Positions 1 through 10,603 of a stretch of 64,000 nucleotides of DNA are shown piece by piece. This stretch comes from Priestia megaterium. Lineage in GTDB: Bacteria > Bacillota > Bacilli > Bacillales > Bacillaceae_H. Positions within the stretch are counted from its first letter, which is position 1; every line of letters begins with the position of its first letter. Made by a program: the position numbers and the translations under genes. The stretch spans positions 1 through 64,000 of the forward strand of contig VTEF01000001.1 in NCBI GenBank assembly GCA_008180335.1, given 5' to 3'. Under the pieces are notes generated by a model. The model made no database searches, was not told where the DNA came from, and was given only the letters and a program-made list of their open reading frames with translations.

Positions 1-37
1 TTATGACGTGGGGGTTCAAGTCCCTTCACCCGCACCA
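1..37 (+). tRNA. tRNA-Leu, 3' part only
   Basis: The window opens inside a tRNA: a T-arm, the acceptor 3' strand CCCGC and an encoded ACCA end are visible. The variable-arm remnant GACGTGGGGGTTCAAG resembles Bacillus tRNA-Leu(TAG), which also occupies this place in the cluster in B. subtilis as I recall. The anticodon lies outside the window, so the identity is inferred. Confidence 0.7.
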
Positions 38-53
38 TTTAATTAAATAATGC

Positions 54-128
54 GCGGAAGTAGTTCAGTGGTAGAACACCACCTTGCCAAGGTGGGGGTC
101 GCGAGTTCGAACCTCGTCTTCCGCTCCA
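54..128 (+). tRNA. tRNA-Gly (GCC)
   Basis: A complete cloverleaf with acceptor GCGGAAG/CTTCCGC, anticodon GCC in TTGCCAA, a GTTCGAA T-loop and encoded CCA. Confidence 0.95.
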
Positions 129-140
129 CATATAAGTCCT

Positions 141-229
141 GCCGGGGTGGTGGAATTGGCAGACACACAGGACTTAAAATCCTGCGGTAGGTGACTACCG
201 TGCCGGTTCAAGTCCGGCCCTCGGCACCA
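141..229 (+). tRNA. tRNA-Leu (TAA)
   Basis: A class II tRNA with a long variable arm (GGTAGGTGACTACC). Anticodon TAA lies in CTTAAAA and the 3' CCA is encoded. Confidence 0.95.
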
Positions 230-238
230 TTTTAATAA

Positions 239-315
239 GCGCCCGTAGCTCAATTGGATAGAGCGTTTGACTACGGATCAAAAGGTTAGGGGTTCGACTC
301 CTCTCGGGCGCGCCA
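239..315 (+). tRNA. tRNA-Arg (ACG)
   Basis: Acceptor GCGCCCG/CGGGCGC, anticodon ACG (read as ICG after deamination by TadA), encoded CCA. Confidence 0.95.
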
Positions 316-319
316 TAAA

Positions 320-396
320 CGGGAAGTAGCTCAGCTTGGTAGAGCACTTGGTTTGGGACCAAGGGGTCGCAGGTTCGAATCCTGTCTTCCCGACCA
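320..396 (+). tRNA. tRNA-Pro (TGG)
   Basis: Acceptor CGGGAAG/CTTCCCG, anticodon TGG in TTTGGGA, encoded CCA. Confidence 0.95.
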
Positions 397-401
397 TTTA
401 T

Positions 402-477
402 GGGGCCTTAGCTCAGCTGGGAGAGCGCCTGCCTTGCACGCAGGAGGTCAGCGGTTCGATCCCGCTAGGCTCCACCA
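402..477 (+). tRNA. tRNA-Ala (TGC)
   Basis: Acceptor GGGGCCT/AGGCTCC with a G-T pair, anticodon TGC in CTTGCAC, encoded CCA. Confidence 0.95.
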
Positions 478-506
478 ATAAAATAATATAATAAATGAAT
501 TTATAT

Positions 507-583
507 GGCGGTGTAGCTCAGCTGGCTAGAGCGTACGGTTCATACCCGTGAGGTCGGGGGTTCGATTCCCTCCGCCGCTACCA
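507..583 (+). tRNA. tRNA-Met (CAT), elongator
   Basis: Acceptor GGCGGTG pairs with CGCCGCT through two wobble pairs. Anticodon CAT lies in TTCATAC and CCA is encoded. It is called elongator Met because the initiator form, with an unpaired C1, is the copy at 725-801. A tRNA-Ile with a lysidine-modified CAT anticodon is the alternative but fits the body sequence less well. Confidence 0.85.
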
Positions 584-613
584 TATATAAAAAATGTATT
601 ATTATAAATATAC

Positions 614-706
614 GGAGGAATACCCAAGTCCGGCTGAAGGGATCGGTCTTGAAAACCGACAGGGGTGTTAAAGCCCGCGGGGGTTCGAATCCCTCTTCCT
701 CCGCCA
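614..706 (+). tRNA. tRNA-Ser (TGA)
   Basis: A class II tRNA with a long variable arm. Anticodon TGA lies in CTTGAAA, the acceptor is GGAGGAA, and CCA is encoded. Confidence 0.95.
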
Positions 707-724
707 TTATATTTATACTATTAT

Positions 725-801
<77 letters not shown>

Positions 802-805
802 AAGT

Positions 806-881
806 GGTCCCGTGGTGTAGCGGTTAACATGCCTGCCTGTCACGCAGGAGATCGCGGGTTCGATTCCCGTCGGGACCGCCA
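806..881 (+). tRNA. tRNA-Asp (GTC)
   Basis: Acceptor GGTCCCG/CGGGACC, anticodon GTC in CTGTCAC, encoded CCA. Confidence 0.95.
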
Positions 882-890
882 TTATAAGAA

Positions 891-966
891 GGCTCGGTAG
901 CTCAGTTGGTAGAGCAAAGGACTGAAAATCCTTGTGTCGGCGGTTCGATTCCGTCCCGAGCCACCA
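891..966 (+). tRNA. tRNA-Phe (GAA)
   Basis: Acceptor GGCTCGG/CCGAGCC, anticodon GAA in CTGAAAA, encoded CCA. Confidence 0.95.
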
Positions 967-975
967 TTTTAAAAT

Positions 976-1052
976 GGCGATTGTGGCGAAGTGGTTAACG
1001 CATCGGATTGTGGTTCCGACATTCGTGGGTTCGATTCCCATCAGTCGCCCCA
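976..1052 (+). tRNA. tRNA-His (GTG)
   Basis: Anticodon GTG lies in TTGTGGT. The acceptor is GGCGATT with 3' AGTCGCCCCA, giving the extra G(-1)-C73 pair typical of tRNA-His. CCA is encoded. Confidence 0.93.
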
Positions 1053-1063
1053 TTTTAAAATAT

Positions 1064-1137
1064 GCGGGTGTAGTTTAATGGTAAAACCTCAGCCTTCCAA
1101 GCTGATGTCGTGAGTTCGATTCTCATCACCCGCTCCA
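1064..1137 (+). tRNA. tRNA-Gly (TCC)
   Basis: Acceptor GCGGGTG/CACCCGC, anticodon TCC in CTTCCAA, encoded CCA. This is the second glycine isoacceptor of the cluster. Confidence 0.95.
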
Positions 1138-1144
1138 TAAGAAT

Positions 1145-1221
<77 letters not shown>

Positions 1222-1225
1222 TTAT

Positions 1226-1300
1226 TCCACAGTAGCTCAGTGGTAGAGCAATCGGCTGTTAACCGATCGGTCGTAGGTTCGAGTCCTACCTGTGGAGCCA
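1226..1300 (+). tRNA. tRNA-Asn (GTT)
   Basis: Acceptor TCCACAG/CTGTGGA, anticodon GTT in CTGTTAA, encoded CCA. Confidence 0.95.
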
Positions 1301-1306
1301 TAAAAT

Positions 1307-1397
1307 GGGGAAGTACTCAAGTGGCTGAAGAGGCGCCCCTGCTAAGGGTGTAGGTCGTGTAAGCGGCGCGAGGGTTCAAATCCCTCCTTCTCCGCCA
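1307..1397 (+). tRNA. tRNA-Ser (GCT)
   Basis: A class II tRNA with anticodon GCT in CTGCTAA, an extended variable arm and acceptor GGGGAAG pairing with CTTCTCC. CCA is encoded. Confidence 0.94.
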
Positions 1398-1418
1398 GTC
1401 GAATTAAATAACAATAAT

Positions 1419-1490
1419 GGCCCGTTGGTCAAGCGGTTAAGACACCGCCCTTTCACGGCGGTAACACGGGTTCGAATCCCGTACGGGTCA
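1419..1490 (+). tRNA. tRNA-Glu (TTC), CCA not encoded
   Basis: Acceptor GGCCCGT/ACGGGTC with anticodon TTC in CTTTCAC. The discriminator A is followed by TCT instead of CCA, so this last tRNA of the cluster would need CCA added by tRNA nucleotidyltransferase. Confidence 0.93.
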
Positions 1491-1494
1491 TCTT

Positions 1495-1530
1495 TTAAAA
1501 AAGGTTTGCATAATATGCAAACCTTTTTTT
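1495..1530 (+). terminator. Rho-independent terminator of the tRNA cluster
   Basis: The hairpin AAGGTTTGCAT/ATGCAAACCTT is followed by a T-run, directly after the last tRNA. Confidence 0.9.
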
Positions 1531-1720
1531 GTTGTTAAATATATAAAGAATTATCTGAATAAAAAAATATTAAAGGCAGGAATCCATGAATCATTTATGG
1601 AATTTAAATTTAGATATAGAAAACTACAATCGTTTAAAAGTGTGAACGTAAGTATTTTACTCTCACCTAGTATAGTTTTAAAAACAAAATGGTAATTTAT
1701 TGTCCAAAGGAGGTTGCGTA

Positions 1721-3655
1721 GTGAATTTAACCATTCAGCCTACTGATTTTGATATGCATCTTTATCATGAAGGCAATTTGTTTCATAGTTATTCGATCTT
1801 TGGAGCACATAGGATTTTCATTGAAGGAGTTGAAGGTGTGAGGTTTTGTTTGTGGGCACCTCATGCCAAAAGCGTAAGCATTGTCGGAGACTTCAATGAA
1901 TGGGATGGCTATAATCACCGATTAGATAAAGTAAATGACCAAGGCATATGGTCAACATTTATTCCTCATCTTGGTGAAAATATCTTGTACAAATATGAAA
2001 TTATCACCGCTAACGGCGATAAGCTTTTAAAAGCTGATCCTTATGCATTCCATAGTGAAAAAAGACCCCATACTGCTTCGAAAGTATATTCTTTAAATGG
2101 GTATAAGTGGAAAGACCAATATTGGAAAAGAAAGAAAAAGCAGCAGTTAATTTATGAAAAGCCTATATGCATTTATGAATTGCATATAGGGTCATGGCGA
2201 GTACATGAAGATGGTACTTTATATACATATAAGGATTTAGCTGAGGAGTTAATTCCTTATATCTGTGAACAAGGATTTACTCATATTGAACTTCTCCCTC
2301 TTGTTGAGCATCCGCTCGATAGATCGTGGGGCTATCAAGGTACAGGTTATTATGCAGCAACTAGTCGATATGGTTCACCGAAGGACTTAATGTATTTTAT
2401 TGACCAATGTCATCAAAAAAATATTGGAGTAATTTTAGATTGGGTTCCTGGACATTTTTGCAAGGATCAACACGGCCTTTATATGTTTGATGGTCAACCA
2501 ACTTATGAATATGGAAATGAGCTAGATCGTGAAAATTATGTGTGGGGTACAGCTAATTTTGATCTTGGTCGTCCAGAGGTACAAAGCTTTTTAATCTCAA
2601 ACGCAATATTTTGGATGGAATATTTCCATATAGATGGTTTTAGAGTCGATGCAGTAGCAAATATGCTTTATTGGCCGAATTCTTCTGAAAAGGTCGTAAA
2701 TGAGTTAGCTGTTGCATTTTTAAAAAAATTAAATGAAGCTGTTTTTTCTTATGACCCAACGGTATTAATGATGGCAGAAGATTCTACTGATTGGCCATTG
2801 GTAACGTCGCCTACTTATGCAGGAGGTCTTGGTTTTAATTATAAATGGAATATGGGGTGGATGAATGATGTATTAACATATATGGAATCAGATGTTCATA
2901 AGCGTCATGATTTGCATGATAAGCTAACCTTTTCTTTAATGTATGCTTTTAATGAAAATTTTATCTTGCCACTTTCTCATGATGAAGTAGTCCATGGTAA
3001 AAAGTCGTTATTAAATAAAATGCCAGGAGATTATTGGCAGAAGTTTGCTCAACTCCGTTTGCTTTACGGATATTTTATAACTCACCCTGGCAAAAAATTA
3101 TTATTCATGGGCGGAGAATTTGGGCAGTTTGATGAATGGAAGGATTTAGAGGATTTAGATTGGCAGCTTTATGAATTTGACATGCATCGCCAGCTAAATA
3201 AATTTGTAAAAGAACTATTAAAAGTTTATAAGAGAAGCAAGCCGTTATATGAATTAGATCATTCTCAAAGTGGATTTGAATGGATTGATGTGCATAATAG
3301 GAATCAAAAAATTTTTTCATTTGTTAGAAAGTCTAAGAATGATCAAGATATGTTGGTTATTGTATGTAATTTTTCTGAAATTCCTTATCATTCTTATAAA
3401 GTAGGAGTGCCATTGTTAACGGACTATATCGAAGTGATAAATAGCGATAGCCATGAGTTTGGAGGATCAGGAGTAACAAATAAAAAACCTTTAAAAGCTA
3501 TTGAGAAGACGTATCATGGACTGCCTTACCATATAGAAATGGATATACCACCATTTGGAATTAGCGTACTGCGAACAAAGAAAAAACGAGGGGAGAGAAG
3601 ACGTCATGTTAAAAAAGAAGTGCGTAGCGATGTTACTAGCAGGAGGCAAGGGTAG
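1721..3655 (+). CDS. glgB: 1,4-alpha-glucan branching enzyme GlgB
   Basis: Forms alpha-1,6 branches in glycogen by cutting an alpha-1,4 chain and transferring it (GH13). About 644 residues: an N-terminal CBM48/E-set domain ([20 protein letters not shown]), the barrel, and a C-terminal beta domain. Visible active-site blocks are DWVPGHF (region I), [11 protein letters not shown] with the nucleophile Asp, MAEDSTDWP with the acid/base Glu, and [10 protein letters not shown] with the transition-state Asp. I chose the GTG at 1721 because AAAGGAGG sits 8 bases upstream; the longer TTG frame at 1700 has no ribosome binding site. First gene of glgBCDAP. Its 3' end runs 50 bases into glgC, giving a Lys/Arg-rich tail. 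Confidence 0.97.
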   Translation: MNLTIQPTDFDMHLYHEGNLFHSYSIFGAHRIFIEGVEGVRFCLWAPHAKSVSIVGDFNEWDGYNHRLDKVNDQGIWSTFIPHLGENILYKYEIITANGDKLLKADPYAFHSEKRPHTASKVYSLNGYKWKDQYWKRKKKQQLIYEKPICIYELHIGSWRVHEDGTLYTYKDLAEELIPYICEQGFTHIELLPLVEHPLDRSWGYQGTGYYAATSRYGSPKDLMYFIDQCHQKNIGVILDWVPGHFCKDQHGLYMFDGQPTYEYGNELDRENYVWGTANFDLGRPEVQSFLISNAIFWMEYFHIDGFRVDAVANMLYWPNSSEKVVNELAVAFLKKLNEAVFSYDPTVLMMAEDSTDWPLVTSPTYAGGLGFNYKWNMGWMNDVLTYMESDVHKRHDLHDKLTFSLMYAFNENFILPLSHDEVVHGKKSLLNKMPGDYWQKFAQLRLLYGYFITHPGKKLLFMGGEFGQFDEWKDLEDLDWQLYEFDMHRQLNKFVKELLKVYKRSKPLYELDHSQSGFEWIDVHNRNQKIFSFVRKSKNDQDMLVIVCNFSEIPYHSYKVGVPLLTDYIEVINSDSHEFGGSGVTNKKPLKAIEKTYHGLPYHIEMDIPPFGISVLRTKKKRGERRRHVKKEVRSDVTSRRQG

Positions 3656-4748
3656 TCGTTTAAGTTCACTTACAAAGAACTTAGCAAAGCCAGCCGTACC
3701 ATTTGGAGGAAAATATAGAATCATTGATTTTGCTTTAAGTAATTGTGCCAATTCAGGTATTGAAACAGTCGGAGTATTGACCCAATATCAGCCTTTACTA
3801 TTGCATTCATATATTGGTATCGGAAGTGCTTGGGATTTAGATCGAAGAAATGGTGGAGTGACAGTCTTGCCTCCTTATTCTGAATCTTCAGGCGTAAAGT
3901 GGTATAAAGGGACAGCTAGTGCCATTTATGAAAATTTAAATTATTTATGTCAATATGAGCCTGAGTATGTGTTAATCCTATCGGGAGATCATATTTACAA
4001 AATGAATTATGAAAGTATGCTCGATTATCATATTGAAAAAGGGGCAGATGTCACCATTTCTGTTATTGAAGTACCATGGGATGAGGCTAATCGATTTGGG
4101 ATTTTGAATACCAGTCCAGATTTAGATGTTTTAGAATTTGATGAAAAGCCCCAGCATCCTAAAAATAATTTGGCCTCCATGGGAATCTATATTTTTAAAT
4201 GGAATGTTTTAAAAGAGTATTTAGAAATGGATGCTCGTAATCCTTATTCCAGTCATGATTTTGGAAAAGATGTCATCCCGCTTTTACTTGAAGAAAAAAA
4301 GAGACTAATAGCATATTCATTTAAAGGATACTGGAAAGATGTAGGAACTGTAAAAAGCTTGTGGGAAGCCAATATGGATTTATTATGCGACAGTGATAAA
4401 TTAAATTTGTTTGACCCCTCATGGAAAATTTATTCTGTTAATCCAAGTCAACCACCTCAATATATTGCTCCAACTGCGTGTATAGTAGAATCTTTAGTAA
4501 ATGAAGGCTGTGTCGTAGAAGGAAATGTTGAACGTTCTGTATTGTTTCCAGGGGTGCAAATTGGCTCAGGCTCTGAAGTGAAAAAGACTGTTGTAATGCC
4601 TTCTGCAAAAATCGGTTCCAATGTGTATATTGAAAATGCAATTGTGCCATCAGAAATTAAGATCCCAAATGGAACGATTATCAAACCAACAAAAGGAAAT
4701 GAAGAAGTCATTTTAGTCACCAACGAACTATTAGAATCAATTTCGTAA
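3606..4748 (+). CDS. glgC: Glucose-1-phosphate adenylyltransferase, catalytic subunit GlgC
   Basis: Makes ADP-glucose from ATP and glucose-1-phosphate, the committed step of bacterial glycogen synthesis. 380 residues. The nucleotidyltransferase signature [20 protein letters not shown] opens the protein, followed by [29 protein letters not shown]-type metal-site residues and a left-handed beta-helix C-terminus follow. The ATG at 3606 has GGGGAGAG upstream and lies inside the end of glgB, so translation is probably coupled. Unlike the next gene it keeps the complete catalytic loop. In Firmicutes GlgC pairs with GlgD. Confidence 0.97.
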   Translation: MLKKKCVAMLLAGGKGSRLSSLTKNLAKPAVPFGGKYRIIDFALSNCANSGIETVGVLTQYQPLLLHSYIGIGSAWDLDRRNGGVTVLPPYSESSGVKWYKGTASAIYENLNYLCQYEPEYVLILSGDHIYKMNYESMLDYHIEKGADVTISVIEVPWDEANRFGILNTSPDLDVLEFDEKPQHPKNNLASMGIYIFKWNVLKEYLEMDARNPYSSHDFGKDVIPLLLEEKKRLIAYSFKGYWKDVGTVKSLWEANMDLLCDSDKLNLFDPSWKIYSVNPSQPPQYIAPTACIVESLVNEGCVVEGNVERSVLFPGVQIGSGSEVKKTVVMPSAKIGSNVYIENAIVPSEIKIPNGTIIKPTKGNEEVILVTNELLESIS

Positions 4749-4779
4749 TGCATTTAATTAACAGAGAGGATGAACTACA

Positions 4780-5805
4780 TTGAATAATCAAATGCTAGGT
4801 ATTATTGATGCATGTACTAACACTACTTCTTTACAACCATTAACATTTTATCGCTCGATTGCAGCAATTCCTTTTGCTGGCCGTTATCGATTAATAGATT
4901 TTATGCTATCAAATATGGTGAATTCAGGTGTACAAAGTGTAGCCATTTTTCCGCGAGATCGTTACCGAGCGCTAACAGACCATATCGGCTCAGGAAAGGA
5001 ATGGGATTTAGATCGTAAGAGAGATGGATTATTCATTTTTCCTCCTATGACCAGTGATTTGCATTTAGAAAGTCCATCTTTAATTACACAGTTTCGCTAC
5101 CATATTGACTATTTCCTAAGAAGCACTCAAGAATATGTCATTATAACCAATAGCTACACGGTTTGTACAATAGACTTTAAACATGTTTTAAAACGTCATA
5201 TTGCTACTAATTCTGTTGTAACAGAGGTTATTGATGGAGATGATTCTTTAAATATTTATATATTCAATAAGTCTGTCTTATTAAATATTTTACAAAGCGA
5301 AACATATGACTTTAAGACAATTCCTGAACTCGTTAAATATATTTCTAAAACTGATAAAACCACACAATACCAACATACTGGATATGTTGCAAAAGTTTCT
5401 AGTTTAGAATCTTACTATCAAGCGAGTATGGACATATTATCTCCTTCGACATGGAAACAGTTGTTTTTAAAAGATCGTCCTGTCTATACAAAAGTAAAAG
5501 ATGAGCCACCAACTCGCTATACGAAAGATGCTGTTGTTAAGAATTCTATGATTGCTAACGGATGTGTGATTGAAGGATATGTTGAAAACAGTGTGATTTT
5601 TCGTGGAGTGAAAATTGCAAAAGGGACTGTTATTAAAAATAGCATTATCATGCAAAAGGGAGTAATTATGGAAAATAGTGTAATAAACAATGTTATTTTG
5701 GATAAAGATGTAAAAATAGGACGAGACTTTACATTAGTTGGTGAACCGCATTTACCGCGAGTTTTAGCTAAAGGAACAGTTCAAGGAGCGTTGATGAATT
5801 CGTGA
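4780..5805 (+). CDS. glgD: Glucose-1-phosphate adenylyltransferase-like subunit GlgD
   Basis: GlgC paralogue of 341 residues, about 40 shorter than GlgC. The phosphate-binding loop GGKGSRL of GlgC is replaced here by [17 protein letters not shown], so it should be non-catalytic; in other Firmicutes GlgD acts as a regulatory partner of GlgC. The fold is still recognisable from [17 protein letters not shown] and from a C-terminal hexapeptide-repeat helix ([29 protein letters not shown]). TTG start at 4780 preceded by AGAGAGGA. It overlaps glgA by four bases (GTGA), a typical coupling arrangement. Confidence 0.95.
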   Translation: MNNQMLGIIDACTNTTSLQPLTFYRSIAAIPFAGRYRLIDFMLSNMVNSGVQSVAIFPRDRYRALTDHIGSGKEWDLDRKRDGLFIFPPMTSDLHLESPSLITQFRYHIDYFLRSTQEYVIITNSYTVCTIDFKHVLKRHIATNSVVTEVIDGDDSLNIYIFNKSVLLNILQSETYDFKTIPELVKYISKTDKTTQYQHTGYVAKVSSLESYYQASMDILSPSTWKQLFLKDRPVYTKVKDEPPTRYTKDAVVKNSMIANGCVIEGYVENSVIFRGVKIAKGTVIKNSIIMQKGVIMENSVINNVILDKDVKIGRDFTLVGEPHLPRVLAKGTVQGALMNS

Positions 5806-7232
5806 ATGTATTATTTGCTGTATCAGAATGTGTGCCATTTATCAAAACAGGTGGATTAGCAGATGTTGCTGGTTCTTTACCTAAAGAATTACAAAAACTT
5901 GGAACAAATGTATCTGTTATTATGCCTAAGTATGGGCTGATTAGTGAGCATTATAAAGAAAGAATGATATTAAAAAAAGTCATCTATGTTCAAGTAGGAT
6001 GGCGTCGTCAATATTGTGGAATTGAATTGTTAGAGTTGGATGGAATACATTATGTATTCATTGACAATGAATATTATTTTAAACGTGATAGTTTATATGG
6101 GCATTACGACGATGCTGAACGTTTCTCTTTCTTTTGTAAAGCTGTACTTGAGGCGATTCCATTTCTAGAGTGTGAACCAGACATTATACATTGTCACGAT
6201 TGGCACACAGCGATGATTCCTTTCCTGTTAAGATCGCATTATGATATATATGATCATGTTCAGACTGTTTTCACTATTCATAATTTGAAATTTCAAGGGA
6301 TCTTTCCGAAAAGCAATTTGTATGAACTGCTAAGTTTGAATGATTACCACTTTACAACTAGTCAGTTGGAGTTTTATGGTAATCTTAATTTTATGAAAGC
6401 TGCTCTCGTTTCTGCAGACAAGATTACAACTGTAAGTCCCACTTATCGAAATGAGATCCAGACGCCTTATTATGGGGAACAGTTAGATGGCTTGTTAAGG
6501 CAGCGTAGTCAAGATTTGTTAGGGATTATTAACGGAATTGATGAGCAGTTCTATGATCCAGAACATGATTCACTAATTCCTTATAACTACTCAGTTAAAC
6601 AGTTGGATCAGAAGCTAAAAAATAAAAAAGATCTACAAACCTATTTTGAACTGGAAGTAAAAGAGGATGCACCTTTACTTTCCATGGTGACAAGACTTAC
6701 GAAACAAAAAGGTTTAGATCTTGTTAAGTGCGTATTCAATGAGATGATGGATCTAGGCATCCAAATGATTGTATTAGGCACTGGAGAACATGAATTTGAA
6801 CAATTTTTTATTGAAATGGAAAGACAATATCCGCAACAAGTAAAAACAATTATTGGGTTTGATGAAGCGTTAGCACATCGTGTTTATGCTGGGTCAGATT
6901 TATTTTTAATGCCATCTCAATTTGAGCCATGTGGACTGGGGCAATTAATCGCATTAAGATATGCGACGATTCCTATTGTGAGGGAAACAGGTGGTCTGAA
7001 TGACACTGTTATTTCTTATAATGAGTACAGCGAGGAAGGGAATGGATTTACATTTGCCAATTATAATGCTCATGACATGCTCTATACGATAGAAAGAGCG
7101 GTATCATTTTATCATAATCATGAAGTATGGCATAAAGTAATGGTCGATGCCATGAGTCGTGATTACAGTTGGGCACAATCAGCATTTAAGTATAATCAAC
7201 TCTATTCAAATCTAGCATCTATTTCATCGTGA
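5802..7232 (+). CDS. glgA: Glycogen synthase GlgA
   Basis: Transfers glucose from ADP-glucose to the growing alpha-1,4-glucan (GT5, GT-B fold), 476 residues. The N-terminal signature [20 protein letters not shown] contains the KTGGL motif that binds ADP-glucose. [25 protein letters not shown] and the C-terminal [19 protein letters not shown] block are all present and match the family. GTG start overlapping the glgD stop codon. Fourth gene of the glycogen operon. Confidence 0.97.
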   Translation: MNVLFAVSECVPFIKTGGLADVAGSLPKELQKLGTNVSVIMPKYGLISEHYKERMILKKVIYVQVGWRRQYCGIELLELDGIHYVFIDNEYYFKRDSLYGHYDDAERFSFFCKAVLEAIPFLECEPDIIHCHDWHTAMIPFLLRSHYDIYDHVQTVFTIHNLKFQGIFPKSNLYELLSLNDYHFTTSQLEFYGNLNFMKAALVSADKITTVSPTYRNEIQTPYYGEQLDGLLRQRSQDLLGIINGIDEQFYDPEHDSLIPYNYSVKQLDQKLKNKKDLQTYFELEVKEDAPLLSMVTRLTKQKGLDLVKCVFNEMMDLGIQMIVLGTGEHEFEQFFIEMERQYPQQVKTIIGFDEALAHRVYAGSDLFLMPSQFEPCGLGQLIALRYATIPIVRETGGLNDTVISYNEYSEEGNGFTFANYNAHDMLYTIERAVSFYHNHEVWHKVMVDAMSRDYSWAQSAFKYNQLYSNLASISS

Positions 7233-7245
7233 AAGGGTGATCAGA

Positions 7246-9657
7246 TTGTTCTCTAACAAAGAAAGCTTCCAAAAGGCGTTTTTAAAAAAGCTTGAAATGA
7301 CATATGGTAAAAGCTTCAAAGAATCTACTGTACAAGATCAGTATCATACGTTAGGGAATATGGTAAGAGAATATATAAGTAGCAATTGGATTTCAACGAA
7401 TGAAACACATCGCTCTTCTCATGCTAAACAAGTATATTACTTATCAATTGAGTTTTTGTTAGGACGTTTGTTAGGGCAGAATTTATTAAATCTTGGTATT
7501 AAAGAAGTAGTACAAGAAGGCTTAAAAGATTTAAATATCTCATTGGAGGAAATAGAAGAAATTGAAGTTGATGCAGGTCTAGGAAACGGCGGTTTGGGAC
7601 GTTTAGCAGCTTGTTTTCTAGATTCTTTAGCTTCTTTAAACCTTCCAGGCCATGGATGTGGTATTCGATATAAACATGGTTTGTTTGATCAAAAAATTGT
7701 TAATGGTTTTCAAGTGGAATTACCAGAGCAATGGCTTAGGCATGGTAATTCTTGGGAAGTTAGGAAGTTAGATCAAGCGGTAGAAGTGAATTTTTGGGGA
7801 GAAGTTGAAAGTTATAATGATAATGGAAAATTAGCATTTCGTCATATTAATGGAGAGCCTATCTCAGCTGTACCCTATGATATCCCTGTAATTGGGCATG
7901 AAACTGCTACGGTGAATACATTAAGGTTGTGGAATGCAGAACCTTCTTCATTTCCGGTACATAAAGATGTGATGTTATATAAAAGAGAAACGGAAGCTGT
8001 ATCAGAGTTTTTATATCCAGATGATACACATGAAGATGGAAAGATATTAAGGCTAAAACAACAGTATTTCCTTGTATCAGCTAGTTTACAAAGTATTGTC
8101 CGTTCACACCGTAACTTGTATGGAACTTTAGTTAATTTTCATGAAAAAGTAGCGATTCATATTAATGATACACATCCAGTTTTAGCCATTCCAGAGCTAA
8201 TGAGAATTTTATTAGATGAAGAGAAACTTGAATGGGAAGAAGCATGGGTTATTACCTCTCAAACTATTTCATATACAAATCATACGACATTGTCAGAAGC
8301 GTTAGAAAAATGGCCTATTTCTTTATTTCAACCATTACTACCGCGTATTTATATGATTGTTGAAGAGATTAATGAACGTTTCTGTCAGGAGTTGTGGAAG
8401 GAATATCCTGGTGAATGGGGGAAAATTGAAAGAATGGCGATTTTAGCACATGGATTGGTTAAAATGGCTCATCTAGCAATTGTAGGAAGCTATAAAGTGA
8501 ACGGTGTAGCAAAGATACACACAAATATTTTGAAAACCCGTGAAATGAAGGATTTTTATGATTTTTATCCAGAGAAATTCACAAATAAAACGAATGGCAT
8601 TACTCATAGAAGATGGCTGCTAAAAGCTAATCCTCAGTTATCAGAACTGATTAGCCATACAATTGGGGATCAATGGGTGAAAGAACCTAATGCACTTATT
8701 CAATTAAAAAATTATGCAACAGATACTGTTTTTCAAAATGAATTAAAATTAGTTAAACAACAAAGAAAATCTATTTTAGCAAACCTTATTAAAAAACAAA
8801 CGGGAATTGTTATTGATTCAAACTCGATTTTTGACGTACAGGTAAAAAGGTTACATGCATATAAGAGACAACTATTAAATGTGTTACACATTATGTACCT
8901 ATACAATCGGTTAAAAGAAGATTCGAACTTTAAAATTTTCCCGCACACATTCATTTTTGGTGCAAAAGCATCTCCAGGTTACTACTATGCTAAGAAAGTT
9001 ATTAAATTAATTAACTCAGTTGTAGAAATTATAAATGCTGATTCGCAAACATCTCCTTTTCTAAAAGTTGTCTTTTTAGAAAATTATCGAGTGTCGTTAG
9101 CTGAAAATATTTTCACAGCTGCTGATGTTAGTGAACAAATTTCTACAGCAAGTAAGGAAGCATCGGGAACTGGAAACATGAAATTTATGATGAATGGAGC
9201 TTTAACCGTCGGGACAATGGATGGTGCGAATATTGAGATAGGAGAAGAAGTAGGTTTAGAAAATATGTTTACTTTTGGCTTAACTTCAGATGAAGTGTTA
9301 AGCTACCAGAAGAACGGTGGCTATCGCTCATTTGATTACTACTATCATGACCAACGCATCAAACAGGTGCTAGAGCAACTGATAAATGGATTCTTCCCAG
9401 ATGCTTATAACTTATTTGAACCTATTTATGATTCTTTACTGATGCAAAATGATGAATACTATGTACTGCGTGACTTTGCATCGTACGTTCATGCACAAGA
9501 AAAGGTGGATAAAGTATATCGAGATGAACAAAAGTGGTTTGAAATGAGTGCCATTAATATTGCTCATTCTGGATATTTTTCAAGTGACCGGACGATTTCA
9601 GAGTATGCTGAGGATATTTGGGAAATCAAAACGATTAAGCAATTATTAAGGCATTAA
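7246..9657 (+). CDS. glgP: Glycogen phosphorylase GlgP
   Basis: Phosphorolytic release of glucose-1-phosphate from glycogen ends; PLP enzyme of GT35, about 803 residues. The pyridoxal-binding block EASGTGNMKFMMNGALTVGT is complete, as are GLGNGGLGRLAACFLDS and the NGITHRRWL and HAYKRQLLN blocks. The TTG at 7246 is preferred because AAAGGGTGA lies about 6 bases upstream; an in-frame GTG at 7237 is inside that ribosome binding site. Having it last in the synthetic operon lets synthesis and mobilisation be expressed together, as in B. subtilis where the operon is sporulation-linked (known there, not tested here). Confidence 0.97.
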   Translation: MFSNKESFQKAFLKKLEMTYGKSFKESTVQDQYHTLGNMVREYISSNWISTNETHRSSHAKQVYYLSIEFLLGRLLGQNLLNLGIKEVVQEGLKDLNISLEEIEEIEVDAGLGNGGLGRLAACFLDSLASLNLPGHGCGIRYKHGLFDQKIVNGFQVELPEQWLRHGNSWEVRKLDQAVEVNFWGEVESYNDNGKLAFRHINGEPISAVPYDIPVIGHETATVNTLRLWNAEPSSFPVHKDVMLYKRETEAVSEFLYPDDTHEDGKILRLKQQYFLVSASLQSIVRSHRNLYGTLVNFHEKVAIHINDTHPVLAIPELMRILLDEEKLEWEEAWVITSQTISYTNHTTLSEALEKWPISLFQPLLPRIYMIVEEINERFCQELWKEYPGEWGKIERMAILAHGLVKMAHLAIVGSYKVNGVAKIHTNILKTREMKDFYDFYPEKFTNKTNGITHRRWLLKANPQLSELISHTIGDQWVKEPNALIQLKNYATDTVFQNELKLVKQQRKSILANLIKKQTGIVIDSNSIFDVQVKRLHAYKRQLLNVLHIMYLYNRLKEDSNFKIFPHTFIFGAKASPGYYYAKKVIKLINSVVEIINADSQTSPFLKVVFLENYRVSLAENIFTAADVSEQISTASKEASGTGNMKFMMNGALTVGTMDGANIEIGEEVGLENMFTFGLTSDEVLSYQKNGGYRSFDYYYHDQRIKQVLEQLINGFFPDAYNLFEPIYDSLLMQNDEYYVLRDFASYVHAQEKVDKVYRDEQKWFEMSAINIAHSGYFSSDRTISEYAEDIWEIKTIKQLLRH

Positions 9658-9660
9658 AAA

Positions 9661-9697
9661 AATCAAAAGGATACAATATCCTTTTGATTCTTTTTTT
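9661..9697. terminator. Bidirectional terminator between glgP and the AIM24-family gene
   Basis: AATCAAAAGG/CCTTTTGATT hairpin with T-runs on both sides, between two convergent genes. Confidence 0.9.
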
Positions 9698-10490
9698 AGC
9701 GATTGTCACCATTTAAGAGGTTACCTAAAGACCCAAGAATACTTCCTTCGCCTTTTCCGCCTGTAGAAGACACGGCGCTAGATAACACACGATCTGCTAA
9801 CCTGCTAAAAGGTAAAGATTGAATCCATACTGTCCCTGGACCCGACAGTGTGGCAAAGAAAAGTCCTTCACCTCCAAATAAAGCAGTCTTTACTTTTCCA
9901 ACATATTCAATGTTATAATGAACGTCTTTTGTCATCGCTACTAAGCATCCTGTATCAACCTTCAATCTTTCACCAGGAGCTAATTTCCGTTCTACAATTG
10001 TTCCTCCAGCATGTAAGAATGCTAAGCCATCCCCTTCAAGTTTTTGCATAATAAACCCTTCGCCACCAAAAAAGCCTGTGCCTAATTTTTTCTGAAAGTC
10101 AATCCCGATTGAAACACCTTTTGCAGCACAAAGAAATGCATTCTTTTGGCAAATAAGTTTTCCACCCAATTCATCTAAGTCTACAGGAATGATTTTTCCG
10201 GGAAAAGGTGATGCAAATGATATTTTCCTTTTTTGAGCACCGATATTCGTATAAACAGTCATAAAAAGGCTTTCTCCAGTTAGTACACGTTTTCCTGCAC
10301 CCATTAATTTGTTAAATAGTCCTGATGTTTCACCTGATCCGTCTCCAAACAAGGTTTCCATTTCAATATTGTCTTCCATCATCATCATCCCACCAGCTTC
10401 AGCAATGACACTTTCAGCAGGATCCAATTCAATTTCGACAAATTGCATATCATCTCCAAATAGTTTGTAGTCAATTTCATGTGCATTCAT
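9696..10490 (-). CDS. AIM24 / TIGR00266 family protein
   Basis: 264-residue protein of the AIM24 (TIGR00266) family, a beta-rich, tryptophan-RNA-binding-attenuator-like fold whose biochemical role in bacteria is unsettled. Features seen are a [12 protein letters not shown] Met-rich strand, repeated Gly-rich turns ([36 protein letters not shown]) and a Gly/Ser-rich C-terminal tail ([19 protein letters not shown]). No signal peptide or membrane segment is apparent. It is transcribed away from yteA by about 100 bases and shares a terminator with glgP. I give no function beyond the family name. Confidence 0.85.
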   Translation of the reverse strand: MNAHEIDYKLFGDDMQFVEIELDPAESVIAEAGGMMMMEDNIEMETLFGDGSGETSGLFNKLMGAGKRVLTGESLFMTVYTNIGAQKRKISFASPFPGKIIPVDLDELGGKLICQKNAFLCAAKGVSIGIDFQKKLGTGFFGGEGFIMQKLEGDGLAFLHAGGTIVERKLAPGERLKVDTGCLVAMTKDVHYNIEYVGKVKTALFGGEGLFFATLSGPGTVWIQSLPFSRLADRVLSSAVSSTGGKGEGSILGSLGNLLNGDNR

Positions 10491-10572
10491 GATTTCACCT
10501 CATTTAATGATTTTTTTCTATTCTTTTCAAGTTATTCGTCAAGAGGTACGGACATTCCTACTTAAGACTTAA

Positions 10573-10603
10573 TAAAATAACAGGAGCATAGGCTCCTGTT
10601 ATT
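10573..10603 (-). terminator. Terminator downstream of yteA
   Basis: AATAACAGGAGC/GCTCCTGTTATT hairpin overlapping the yteA stop; read on the minus strand it is followed by TTATT. Confidence 0.8.
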
